Assembly: GCA_028280675.1 (NCBI GenBank)
Contig: JANQLI010000192.1
Span: forward strand, 1 to 20,593
Source: Alphaproteobacteria bacterium
Lineage (GTDB): Bacteria; Pseudomonadota; Alphaproteobacteria; SMXP01
Direction: 5' to 3'
DNA: 20,593 nt
How positions within the stretch are numbered: position 1 is the first letter of the stretch; every line of letters begins with the position of its first letter. The position numbers and the translations under genes are program-made. The notes below the pieces were generated by a model. That model worked only from the letters and a program-made list of their open reading frames with translations. It searched no databases and was not told the DNA's origin. Positions 6,787 through 13,406 of this stretch are shown here, in pieces.

Positions 6787-6832
6787 CTTTTAATTACAAT
6801 AGCTTAAATATAAATCTACCATTCAGTAACTT

Positions 6833-6846
6833 TTGACCTGGATCAA
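6833..6846 (+). promoter_or_regulatory. FNR/FixK-type box upstream of Rieske gene 2
   Basis: TTGAC-CTGG-ATCAA differs from the FNR/FixK consensus at one base. Its centre is about 82 bases before the ATG. TACGTTA (6864-6870) begins 18 bases past the box end, exactly the spacing of TTCGTTA relative to the box before copy 1. The surrounding sequence is otherwise quite different, which argues that the box and the -10-like block are conserved by function. Confidence 0.6.
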
Positions 6847-6921
6847 CGCATCTGCTGGTCTCTTACGTTACGACAGGTGTCAGAGTTTAACCACATGATT
6901 ATCCGAGGGAGGACAACCATC

Positions 6922-8088
6922 ATGTATATCAATTTTTGGTACCCCATCGTTCGTAGTGAAGATTTAGGGGATCAGCCTGTCAAACAAATGGTGCTGGGCG
7001 TCAACTTGGTCGCGTTTCGCGATAAAGATGGCAAAGCTGCTGTGTTGAGTGACACCTGCGTGCACCGCGGCGGGTCTTTGGGCGGCGCGTGGTCTGCCGG
7101 TGATGCGCCGCGCATTGTCGATGGCTGTATCGTTTGCCCTTACCACGGCTGGGAATTTAACGGGAAAGGCGAGTGCGTCAATATTCCGTCCATTGGCTAT
7201 GGCAATAAGACCCCTGCCCGCGCCAAGGTCGATTCCTATCCTGTCGAAGAAAAATACGGGATTGTGTTCGCGTTCCTTGGCGACCTGCCGGAAGAAGAGC
7301 GTCCACCGCTTCTCGAAGTGGAAGAATATGGCGATCCAAAATGGCGGGCAAATTCCGTTCTCATCCTTGAAGTAGATTACAACTATGAACGGTCGATTGA
7401 AAACGCACTCGACCCAGCCCATAACGAATTCGTCCACCCAACACACGGCTTCACAGGCATTAACCGCGATACCTATCACGTGCGCGATTATGACACCGAA
7501 GATCACAATCAAGGGTGGGGCTTCTGGTTTATGCACCGCTTTAATGCGCCGCCTCTGAAAGAAGAAACCTGGGGCGATACGCGCAAAGAATCCGGTGACC
7601 TGTGGGCCGGCGGCGGCACCTATGGACCGAACACGGTGATTACCCACATCAATCCCACCCCGGTCATGGGCTTCCGGCAGTATTTCTTCGAACAGCCTGT
7701 GGACGAAACCCACACCCGCATCTTCTTCCTGAACATGCGGAACTTCATGCTGGAACCTGAAATGGATGGGCCGATTCACGCGCGGAATAAAGAAATTGCG
7801 CAGCAGGACATTGACGTCCTCTTAGAGGTCTATCCCACCAAAACGCCGATGTCGAATGCGAAAGAAGTTCTCGTCCCCGCCGATAAAGCGATCGTTGCGT
7901 ATCGGGAATGGCTTGAGAAATTCGATAACAATGGCTGGCGCATTGACACCGAAGCATTTAAAGCACGCAACAACAAGGATACGGCCTTTGCTATTCCGTG
8001 TCCTGAACGCCGGACATCGAAAAACTGGGTGTTGGAATCGATTCCAACAATCCAGGACCGGGTGGAGCGCAAAGCAGCCGCCGAATAA
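6922..8088 (+). CDS. Rieske non-heme iron oxygenase, alpha-type (copy 2)
   Basis: A paralogue of the preceding gene, 388 residues, about 88% identical by eye. All ligands are kept: CVH and CPYH for the Rieske cluster, NALDPAHNEFVH and QQDIDVLLEV for the mononuclear iron. Differences concentrate in residues 178-250, the part following the iron-binding helix that helps shape the substrate pocket (for example SGENRADYKVND versus TGINRDTYHVRD, and a one-residue deletion in THINPTPVMGFRQ). Residues 1-130 and the last 40 are nearly the same. I chose the ATG at 6922 because GAGGGAGGA precedes it and because the first residues then match copy 1 exactly; an upstream ATG at 6877 is not needed. It has its own FNR-like box and terminator. 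The likely consequence is a related enzyme with altered substrate range. Confidence 0.92.
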   Translation: MYINFWYPIVRSEDLGDQPVKQMVLGVNLVAFRDKDGKAAVLSDTCVHRGGSLGGAWSAGDAPRIVDGCIVCPYHGWEFNGKGECVNIPSIGYGNKTPARAKVDSYPVEEKYGIVFAFLGDLPEEERPPLLEVEEYGDPKWRANSVLILEVDYNYERSIENALDPAHNEFVHPTHGFTGINRDTYHVRDYDTEDHNQGWGFWFMHRFNAPPLKEETWGDTRKESGDLWAGGGTYGPNTVITHINPTPVMGFRQYFFEQPVDETHTRIFFLNMRNFMLEPEMDGPIHARNKEIAQQDIDVLLEVYPTKTPMSNAKEVLVPADKAIVAYREWLEKFDNNGWRIDTEAFKARNNKDTAFAIPCPERRTSKNWVLESIPTIQDRVERKAAAE

Positions 8089-8110
8089 GACACGGGCAAA
8101 CAAAGTTTTT

Positions 8111-8146
8111 GAAGGGTGGCGGGATTCCTCGCCGCCCTTCTTTTTT
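8111..8146 (+). terminator. Rho-independent terminator after Rieske gene 2
   Basis: GAAGGGTGGCG (8111-8121) pairs with CGCCGCCCTTC (8130-8140) with one G-T pair, followed by six T (8141-8146). It sits 22 bp after the stop and insulates the phosphatase gene downstream. Confidence 0.9.
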
Positions 8147-8192
8147 GACCCCATCCTTCTTCTTTTTGGCCTATGTATGTTATGAAAGCCGC

Positions 8193-8675
8193 ATGAGTGA
8201 ACCTATACGTATTCTCTTTGTGTGTCTCGGCAACATCTGCCGCTCGCCAAGCGCGGAAGGCGTCTTTCGCAGTGCCGTGCAAAGGGCCGGTCTTGAGACT
8301 CGTGTACAGATTGATTCAGCAGGGACAGGCGCTTGGCATGTCGGTAAAGCCCCAGACCCCCGAGCACAAAATTCGGCTCTGAGCCGCGGTTTTGACATAT
8401 CGTCTTTGCGGGCGCGTAAAGTGCATATCAGTGATTTTGAATCGTTCGACTTGGTGATCGCCATGGACGAAGACAATCTCTTCGATCTCCGCGCCCTCTC
8501 ACCTCCAGAACATCACGATAAGATCACACTTCTGCTCAGTCATGGACGGGAACGCACAGACCTGAATGTCCCCGACCCTTATTATGGCGGTGACGAGGGG
8601 TTTGACTATATGATGGATCTCATTGAAGAGGCGGCCGCCGGATTATTGCAACACGTCAAAGATCATCATTTATGA
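8193..8675 (+). CDS. Low-molecular-weight protein tyrosine phosphatase
   Basis: Hydrolyses phosphotyrosine in proteins, or arsenate-like/phospho-substrates in some relatives, in the cytoplasm. The P-loop CLGNICRS holds the nucleophile (Cys11) and Arg17, and the general acid Asp128 lies in VPDPYYGG. The length of 160 residues is typical. The signature GTGAWHVGKAPDPRA is also that of the family. The ATG at 8193 gives the canonical N-terminus (IRILFVCLGNICRS), although the Shine-Dalgarno is weak. The gene is isolated by the upstream terminator. Its stop codon directly abuts the stop of the convergent gene at 8676-9170. No cognate tyrosine kinase or exopolysaccharide gene is seen nearby. Confidence 0.93.
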   Translation: MSEPIRILFVCLGNICRSPSAEGVFRSAVQRAGLETRVQIDSAGTGAWHVGKAPDPRAQNSALSRGFDISSLRARKVHISDFESFDLVIAMDEDNLFDLRALSPPEHHDKITLLLSHGRERTDLNVPDPYYGGDEGFDYMMDLIEEAAAGLLQHVKDHHL

Positions 8676-9170
8676 TCATGCATCATCTTGGCTGAGATTA
8701 TAATCTTTCCAATATTTAATTTTGTTATCGCGCACCAAGAACACACCGGTCACATGAAAAGGTGAGTTCGGCATATCCTTGCCATTTTGCATAATGAAAT
8801 AATCGGTGCGTTCATTGATCACGAGGTCACCCATTGCGGCAGAACGGTGTGTTTCCCAGCGAATCTCTTTCATGCCGTTCATAAATCCCGCCATACCTTT
8901 GCGAAACTCATCATGGCCGTTGACGATCAGCCCGCCTTCCCAAACATGATATTCAATATCGTCTGCAAGATAAGGAATCAGTTTTTCGACGTCCTGCGAC
9001 GCCCAGTCCTCACAAAAGCGGGTAACGAGTGCTTCATTCGCTTTTTCGTAATCCGAAAGCGCGTCACGCGATGCCCCGCCCCAAGCGGCCAATGGCGCAG
9101 CCGCAACACCGGCGCCCGCCGTCCCTATAAGTCCTCGTCTTGTGAAGTCCATCACGTCACGCTTGCTCAT
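8676..9170 (-). CDS. Tat-exported limonene-epoxide-hydrolase-like (NTF2-fold) protein
   Basis: The protein has 164 residues. The N-terminus is a Tat signal: DFTRRGLIGTAGAGVAAAP, ending near AWGGA (about residue 38). The mature part has the NTF2-like/SnoaL fold pattern: VTRFCEDWASQDVEKLIPYLADDIEYHV, NGHDEFR, and a final KIKYWKDY. It keeps the residues that form the Arg-Asp-Asp site in limonene-1,2-epoxide hydrolase: NERTDYF supplies Arg121 and Asp123, and YWKDY supplies Asp156. Hydrolysis of an epoxide is therefore plausible, though other NTF2-fold enzymes are possible. The ATG at 9170 has GGGGAG eight bases upstream; a TTG at 9185 is a weaker choice. It is divergent from the amidohydrolase gene and may share its control region. 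Confidence 0.85.
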   Translation of the reverse strand: MSKRDVMDFTRRGLIGTAGAGVAAAPLAAWGGASRDALSDYEKANEALVTRFCEDWASQDVEKLIPYLADDIEYHVWEGGLIVNGHDEFRKGMAGFMNGMKEIRWETHRSAAMGDLVINERTDYFIMQNGKDMPNSPFHVTGVFLVRDNKIKYWKDYNLSQDDA

Positions 9171-9371
9171 ATTTAATCTCCCCAAACTGAGTGTTGATTA
9201 TGGATGCTAGGCTAGATGCAGCTTACAAAATAGCCACTGCACAAATGCGTGTTCATCAATTGGACATAGAGAATTGCCGCACGAAAAAAACACCGGGAGT
9301 TGTCTTTTTCGACCCCATTGCAGATTCATTCGGTTATGCTGTGCGGGATAGACTATGAGGGAGGACTGATC
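9171..9371. promoter_or_regulatory. Divergent promoter region
   Basis: This 201-bp gap separates two Tat-exported enzyme genes pointing away from each other. It must carry both promoters. It includes an imperfectly supported inverted repeat, CAATT (9257-9261) - 10 bases - AATTG (9272-9276), which could be an operator. I cannot assign -35/-10 elements with confidence, and no FNR-type box is seen. Confidence 0.4.
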
Positions 9372-10859
9372 ATGACGGGCAAACTAGATCCGGACGGCAC
9401 ACGCTTACCCATTAAAATCGACACGACCAGCAATGGCGAATTTATGCCAAGGCCTTTGGCCAAACATAATATGGTCGCCAATGAACACGCACATAAGCAG
9501 GCCACCGAACATAGCCGCCGCACGGCGAAAGACCGGCGCGACTTTTTGATCTCGTCTTGCGGCGCAGCCAGCACTCTCCTTGCGTTCAACCAAGCTCATG
9601 CCGCCTTTGACAAAACCGGCGGCTTTTATGATCTGCCAAAAGACGCGGCCCTTGATCAAGAGTTAGCCATGTCGGCTCTCCGGAAAAACGAGTTTATTTT
9701 CGATATTCAAGGACACCATGTCGGCCGGGTTGAATCATGGCGAGAAGGCATCAAGAAAACGCTCGCGCCCGGTTTTAAATTCTTCGCGCCGCACACGGCC
9801 TGTGATTATGCCGATGAAGGGGAAAACGGGCATCTACGCTGTCTTGATGGCGACGCCTACATCAAAGAAGTGTTCATGGACAGTGACACCGATATAGCGG
9901 TTCTGACCTTCGGCCCTCTGTATAAAGAAAAAACGATTCCTGAATATAGCGAAGGCGCCGCAACACGCGATGCCGTGGAAGCTCTTGGGGACACACACCG
10001 TCTTCTCCTGCATGGGCGCTGCATGGCCACCATCCCCGGAGATCTAGAAGCCATGGCCGAAGTGCATGAGACATATAATGTCAGCGCATTTAAAACCTAT
10101 ACGCAATATGGTCTCACGCCTACGTCAGGCTTCTATTTAGATGATGATCTCGGACATCAATATATCACCAATGCCCGTGACATTGGCGTCAACAATCTCT
10201 GCATTCACAAAGGCCTGCCCTTCCTGATGATGGGCAACAAGAACGTGAAGTATAGTTATTGCCGCGATGTCGGACCGGCTGCCCGGCAATATCCAGATAT
10301 GAATTTTATGATCTATCATTCCGGCTATGACCAAGAGCATATCGAAGGCCCACTTGATACAACTGCTGAAATTGGCATTGATGGTTTGATCAATTCCTTA
10401 ATTGCCAATGGAATCACTGCAGAGACCAACACCAATGTGTATGCGGAGCTCGGATCAACCTGGCGTTTCTTGATGCGTGAACCCGATCAAGCGGCCCATG
10501 TGATCGGCAAACTTCTTAAACATGTTGGGGAGGATTATGTGGTCTGGGGCACGGATTGCATTTGGTACGGATCACCGCAAGACCAAATTCAGGCCTTCCG
10601 GACATTCCAAATCTCAGATGAGTTCCAGGAAAAATACGGCTATCCGAAACTTACAGATGAGATTCGCAAAAAAGTGTTCGGTCTCAATGCCGCAAAACCT
10701 TATGGCATTTTGCCGGATGAAATCAAAATGCGCACCAAAAACGATATTGTTGAAACAACAAAGCAAGCCTATCTCGAACAGCCCGATCCCAGTTTTGTGA
10801 CCTATGGTCCGAAAACACGGCGCGAATTTTTCCGCATGGCACAGTTTAGCGACCACTAA
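9372..10859 (+). CDS. Tat-exported amidohydrolase-family protein
   Basis: A predicted metal-dependent hydrolase or decarboxylase of the amidohydrolase-2 group (PF04909-like), 495 residues. The first metal motif reads FDIQGHHVG (Asp111, Gln113, His115) where the usual motif is DxHxH. Later blocks are typical: ICIHKGLP, FMIYHSGYD, NVYAELGSTW and a final WGTDCIWYG (Asp395). A Tat motif, DRRDFLISSCGAAS, lies at residues 54-67 followed by a hydrophobic stretch and AHA, after an unusually long polar N-terminal extension of 54 residues. The ATG at 9372 is set by a GGGAGGA Shine-Dalgarno six bases upstream; a longer reading from 9300 is unsupported. It is transcribed as a single gene, ended by the terminator at 10876-10910. 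The substrate is unknown. Confidence 0.88.
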   Translation: MTGKLDPDGTRLPIKIDTTSNGEFMPRPLAKHNMVANEHAHKQATEHSRRTAKDRRDFLISSCGAASTLLAFNQAHAAFDKTGGFYDLPKDAALDQELAMSALRKNEFIFDIQGHHVGRVESWREGIKKTLAPGFKFFAPHTACDYADEGENGHLRCLDGDAYIKEVFMDSDTDIAVLTFGPLYKEKTIPEYSEGAATRDAVEALGDTHRLLLHGRCMATIPGDLEAMAEVHETYNVSAFKTYTQYGLTPTSGFYLDDDLGHQYITNARDIGVNNLCIHKGLPFLMMGNKNVKYSYCRDVGPAARQYPDMNFMIYHSGYDQEHIEGPLDTTAEIGIDGLINSLIANGITAETNTNVYAELGSTWRFLMREPDQAAHVIGKLLKHVGEDYVVWGTDCIWYGSPQDQIQAFRTFQISDEFQEKYGYPKLTDEIRKKVFGLNAAKPYGILPDEIKMRTKNDIVETTKQAYLEQPDPSFVTYGPKTRREFFRMAQFSDH

Positions 10860-10875
10860 ACCAAACGAGAAAACA

Positions 10876-10910
10876 AAAAAGGCGCCCGGCGAAATGCGGG
10901 GCGCCTTTTT
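10876..10910. terminator. Bidirectional rho-independent terminator
   Basis: AAAAAGGCGCCC (10876-10887) and GGGCGCCTTTTT (10899-10910) form a perfect 12-bp stem with an 11-base loop. T-runs are present on both strands. It serves the amidohydrolase gene from the left and the convergent small Cys-rich gene from the right. Confidence 0.93.
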
Positions 10911-10928
10911 GCATGTCTCAGGTCTGAC

Positions 10929-11306
10929 TTATTCGCCAGAGGTGTATGTCCCGCTTTGGAACCCACAACCAATTTCGATACCGAATGCATCGCCGCTGTA
11001 ATAATGGGTTGCAAGGCCATCAACCGTACATGTGCCAATCACACCTTCGGTGCTGCACGCCCCTGTTGAATGCTCACCGCCGCTGTTTTCAGCTTCATTT
11101 GCGAGAATGTCGCAATTCGCCGCATCCACAGGCTCTGAGCAGGCGTCAAACGGACCAGCAAACATATTTTTAATGACATATGTGCAACTTCCAGCGCCTT
11201 CTGTTGCGACAGCAGCAGGACCGCTGGAGTGACCAGCCGCCATCACTGTTGCAGAACTCATTGCCAAGGCAGCCGCAGCAGCCAAAAATACTTTTGTCGT
11301 TCTCAT
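10929..11306 (-). CDS. Small Cys-rich secreted protein
   Basis: I do not recognise this 125-residue protein. It has a clear Sec signal (MRTTKVFLAAAAALAMSSAT, cut after VMA near residue 23). The mature part has six cysteines (SCTYV, DACSEP, NCDIL, GACST, GTCTV, GCGF), consistent with three disulfides, and a polar, Gly/Ser-rich composition without further membrane segments. It looks like a small stable extracytoplasmic protein; a ligand or partner cannot be named. GGAGGAG lies seven bases before the ATG at 11306, a strong ribosome site. It converges on the amidohydrolase gene and shares its terminator. Confidence 0.8.
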   Translation of the reverse strand: MRTTKVFLAAAAALAMSSATVMAAGHSSGPAAVATEGAGSCTYVIKNMFAGPFDACSEPVDAANCDILANEAENSGGEHSTGACSTEGVIGTCTVDGLATHYYSGDAFGIEIGCGFQSGTYTSGE

Positions 11307-11621
11307 AGAGAATCTCCTCCAAAACAAATATGTGCCCCCGCACAACCGAGCGCATCATTCCACGATTTAGGATAAGCGTCTATCCCTGATTCCAAGCCTG
11401 TTCAAAATGAAAAACACAAATAGAAACAGTGATTTAAGTAATTTTTCCTACCCTCTTTTCTGGCGCGCGAATAAATACGTTGTCAGTCTTAGCTCAGGCT
11501 TAAGAGGTGACATGAACACTGAAAACCACGTGATTCGTAATCTGCGCCTGCCCCGCAATATGCTCTTTTCAGACAGATTTAAGTTATCTATTTTCTAGTC
11601 GCTTCGCTTTGGGGAGAGAGT
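11307..11621. promoter_or_regulatory. Divergent upstream region of the CopC-CopD operon
   Basis: This 315-bp stretch separates the Cys-rich gene (minus) from the six-gene operon (plus). The middle is AT-rich (11405-11480). It contains an imperfect inverted repeat around 11489-11507 (TCTTAGC...GCTTAAGA). A short open frame at 11407-11598 has no ribosome site or recognisable content and I do not call it. Promoters for both flanking transcripts are expected here, but I cannot locate them reliably. I see no MerR-type or CopY-type copper operator. Confidence 0.4.
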
Positions 11622-13406
11622 GTGATTATCAATCAGACCAACATAATCCGGGCTCAATTTATCCGCGTCCTCGCGGTATGCCTATTCTCTTACATCCTTC
11701 TCTCACCGGTGAAGGGATATGCTCATGCGGTGTTGATGGGATCAGATCCCGCGGCTGATGCGCAACTTGATGTGTCTCCGAAAACCATCACATTGACGTT
11801 TAACGAGTCTGTCGGGCCCGTCTTCTTTAGAGTCCTTGACGCACAAGGGACGGAAGTCGGCTCCCCCAGCGACATCAAAATTATCAATCACTCTATCGCC
11901 ATCGATCTTGCCGACACCCTTGACGATGGCGTTTATCTTGTCACCTATCGGGTGATTTCTGCCGACACCCATCCGGTTGGCGGCACGATTGTCTTTACCC
12001 TCGGCGATGTTGCAAGCACCGCCACAGACGTCGTCGTTTCGCAAGACACAGCGGCGACCACAAACATGTGGACGACGCCGGTTGCTCTTAACCGTATTTT
12101 GCAATTCGCTAGCCTTTTGATGGCGGCGGGCCTGGCTCTCTTTGGTATGCTGGTGCGCTTACCGCCGCAATTAGAACGGTCCATTCCGCGTCTGGGTCTG
12201 CTCAGCGCAAGCGTCGCTGGCCTCACTTATATCGCGGCTGTGGGACTAGGCGGATCTGAAATGATGGGCATGGGTGTTTCCAGTTTCTTCACCGCGCAAA
12301 CGTGGAGCATGGGCTGGAACTCAACGCTTGCGCCCAGCCTTATTTTAGGCGTGATCGGCTTAGTCATTTTAATGAGTGGCTTTCTTTCGTGGTCGCGGCG
12401 AAAAAATGATCGTGTCCTTTGGGTGGGGCTTCTTTTAAGCCTGAGTGGCCTCTTAGTGACGGGCCACGCCGCAACCGCCTTCCCACGCTGGTTTATGACC
12501 ACGATGGTGGCTATCCATGTGCTCTGTGTCGCCTTTTGGTTTGGCGCCCTCATCCCTCTCGCACAAAGCATGCGTGTTTGCAGTACAGAAGAGCGCAGCC
12601 TGTTACTGAAAGAGTTTTCGTTCTGCGCCGTGATCAGTGTGGCGTTGATCATTCTCAGCGGGATCGGCATCAGTTTTATTCAAGTGGAAACGTTTGAGAG
12701 TCTGTTGAATACAGATTACGGTTTCCGGCTCATTCTTAAATTAGTGCTTGTGGCGGCCTTGTTGGGCTTTGCCACATGGAACAAGGTGTCCTTGACCCCT
12801 GCAATTGAAAAGGGGGCTGAAAAGGCGCCAACACGCTTGCGCCGCTCTATCGCGTTTGAAGTTTTACTGATCATGGGTGTGTTCATTCACACCACAGCAC
12901 TGAGCCAATACACACCACCGCGCGCGTTAATCGATCAAACATCCGCAAAAGAGAGCAACATAGTGGTGCAGAGCAGTGCAGACACCGGCAAGATGATTGA
13001 GCAACTGATTGCTTATGCTGCTGACACGACAGGCGCGCCCGAACAAGCGCCCACGATGGCGATGGCTTCAACGGGGGCCGCAACCGGGTTTGATCAAACC
13101 ATCACGAAGAGGGGATATTCAGTCCAAGTCATTCTCACGCCCTCCAAGCGCGGCCCTAACAGTATGATGGCGCATGTTATGGATAAAGACGGGAAGATGA
13201 TCAATGTGATGGATGTCTCATCGGAATGGGCTTTACCGTCCGCTGGGCTTGAGGCGATTGCCATCCCCCTCGAAAACTCAATGACCGGTATGTACGAAGC
13301 CGAAATCGGACAGCTTGTCATTGGTGGCATATGGGATCTGCGCGTCGATGTGCTGATCGACGACTTTACAAAATATATTTATCGATTTGAGGTTCCCATT
13401 CAATAA
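11622..13406 (+). CDS. CopC-CopD fusion, copper resistance/uptake protein
   Basis: A 594-residue membrane protein joining a periplasmic CopC copper-binding domain to a CopD membrane domain, as in YcnJ-type proteins that bring copper inward or buffer it. A signal/anchor segment (about 11-30) leads to the CopC domain at 34-130. His35, directly after the presumed cleavage site in YAHAVL, together with Asp115 and His117 in ADTHPVGG, forms the known CopC Cu(II) set. About eight membrane segments follow (155-176, 191-210, 235-255, 264-282, 293-313, 332-352, 368-386, 410-430), including the CopD-like IHVLCVAFWFGALIPL. A further periplasmic domain (about 490-594) ends the protein and resembles FixH/YtkA-like domains. 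The start is GTG at 11622, preceded by GGGGAG; no early ATG exists. The stop codon touches the ATG of the next gene, so it leads the operon. Confidence 0.9.
   Translation: MIINQTNIIRAQFIRVLAVCLFSYILLSPVKGYAHAVLMGSDPAADAQLDVSPKTITLTFNESVGPVFFRVLDAQGTEVGSPSDIKIINHSIAIDLADTLDDGVYLVTYRVISADTHPVGGTIVFTLGDVASTATDVVVSQDTAATTNMWTTPVALNRILQFASLLMAAGLALFGMLVRLPPQLERSIPRLGLLSASVAGLTYIAAVGLGGSEMMGMGVSSFFTAQTWSMGWNSTLAPSLILGVIGLVILMSGFLSWSRRKNDRVLWVGLLLSLSGLLVTGHAATAFPRWFMTTMVAIHVLCVAFWFGALIPLAQSMRVCSTEERSLLLKEFSFCAVISVALIILSGIGISFIQVETFESLLNTDYGFRLILKLVLVAALLGFATWNKVSLTPAIEKGAEKAPTRLRRSIAFEVLLIMGVFIHTTALSQYTPPRALIDQTSAKESNIVVQSSADTGKMIEQLIAYAADTTGAPEQAPTMAMASTGAATGFDQTITKRGYSVQVILTPSKRGPNSMMAHVMDKDGKMINVMDVSSEWALPSAGLEAIAIPLENSMTGMYEAEIGQLVIGGIWDLRVDVLIDDFTKYIYRFEVPIQ

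Noticed and set aside
6877..6921. An N-terminal extension of Rieske copy 2 beginning at 6877
   Set aside because: The strong GAGGGAGGA site and exact match to the copy 1 N-terminus place the start at 6922; the extension would also cover the promoter region.
8145..8177. A promoter with TTGACC and TATGTA before the phosphatase gene
   Set aside because: The spacing between the two hexamers is 21 bases, too long for a normal sigma-70 promoter, and the first hexamer overlaps the end of the terminator's T-run.
9257..9276. CAATT-N10-AATTG as a definite operator
   Set aside because: Five-base arms with an AT-rich composition are expected by chance; mentioned only as part of the divergent promoter region.
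9300..9371. An N-terminal extension of the amidohydrolase beginning at 9300
   Set aside because: The GGGAGGA site points to the ATG at 9372; the extra 24 codons have no ribosome site.
11407..11598. A 63-codon plus-strand open frame in the gap before the CopC-CopD gene
   Set aside because: No Shine-Dalgarno, no signal or motif, AT-rich composition like the intergenic DNA around it.
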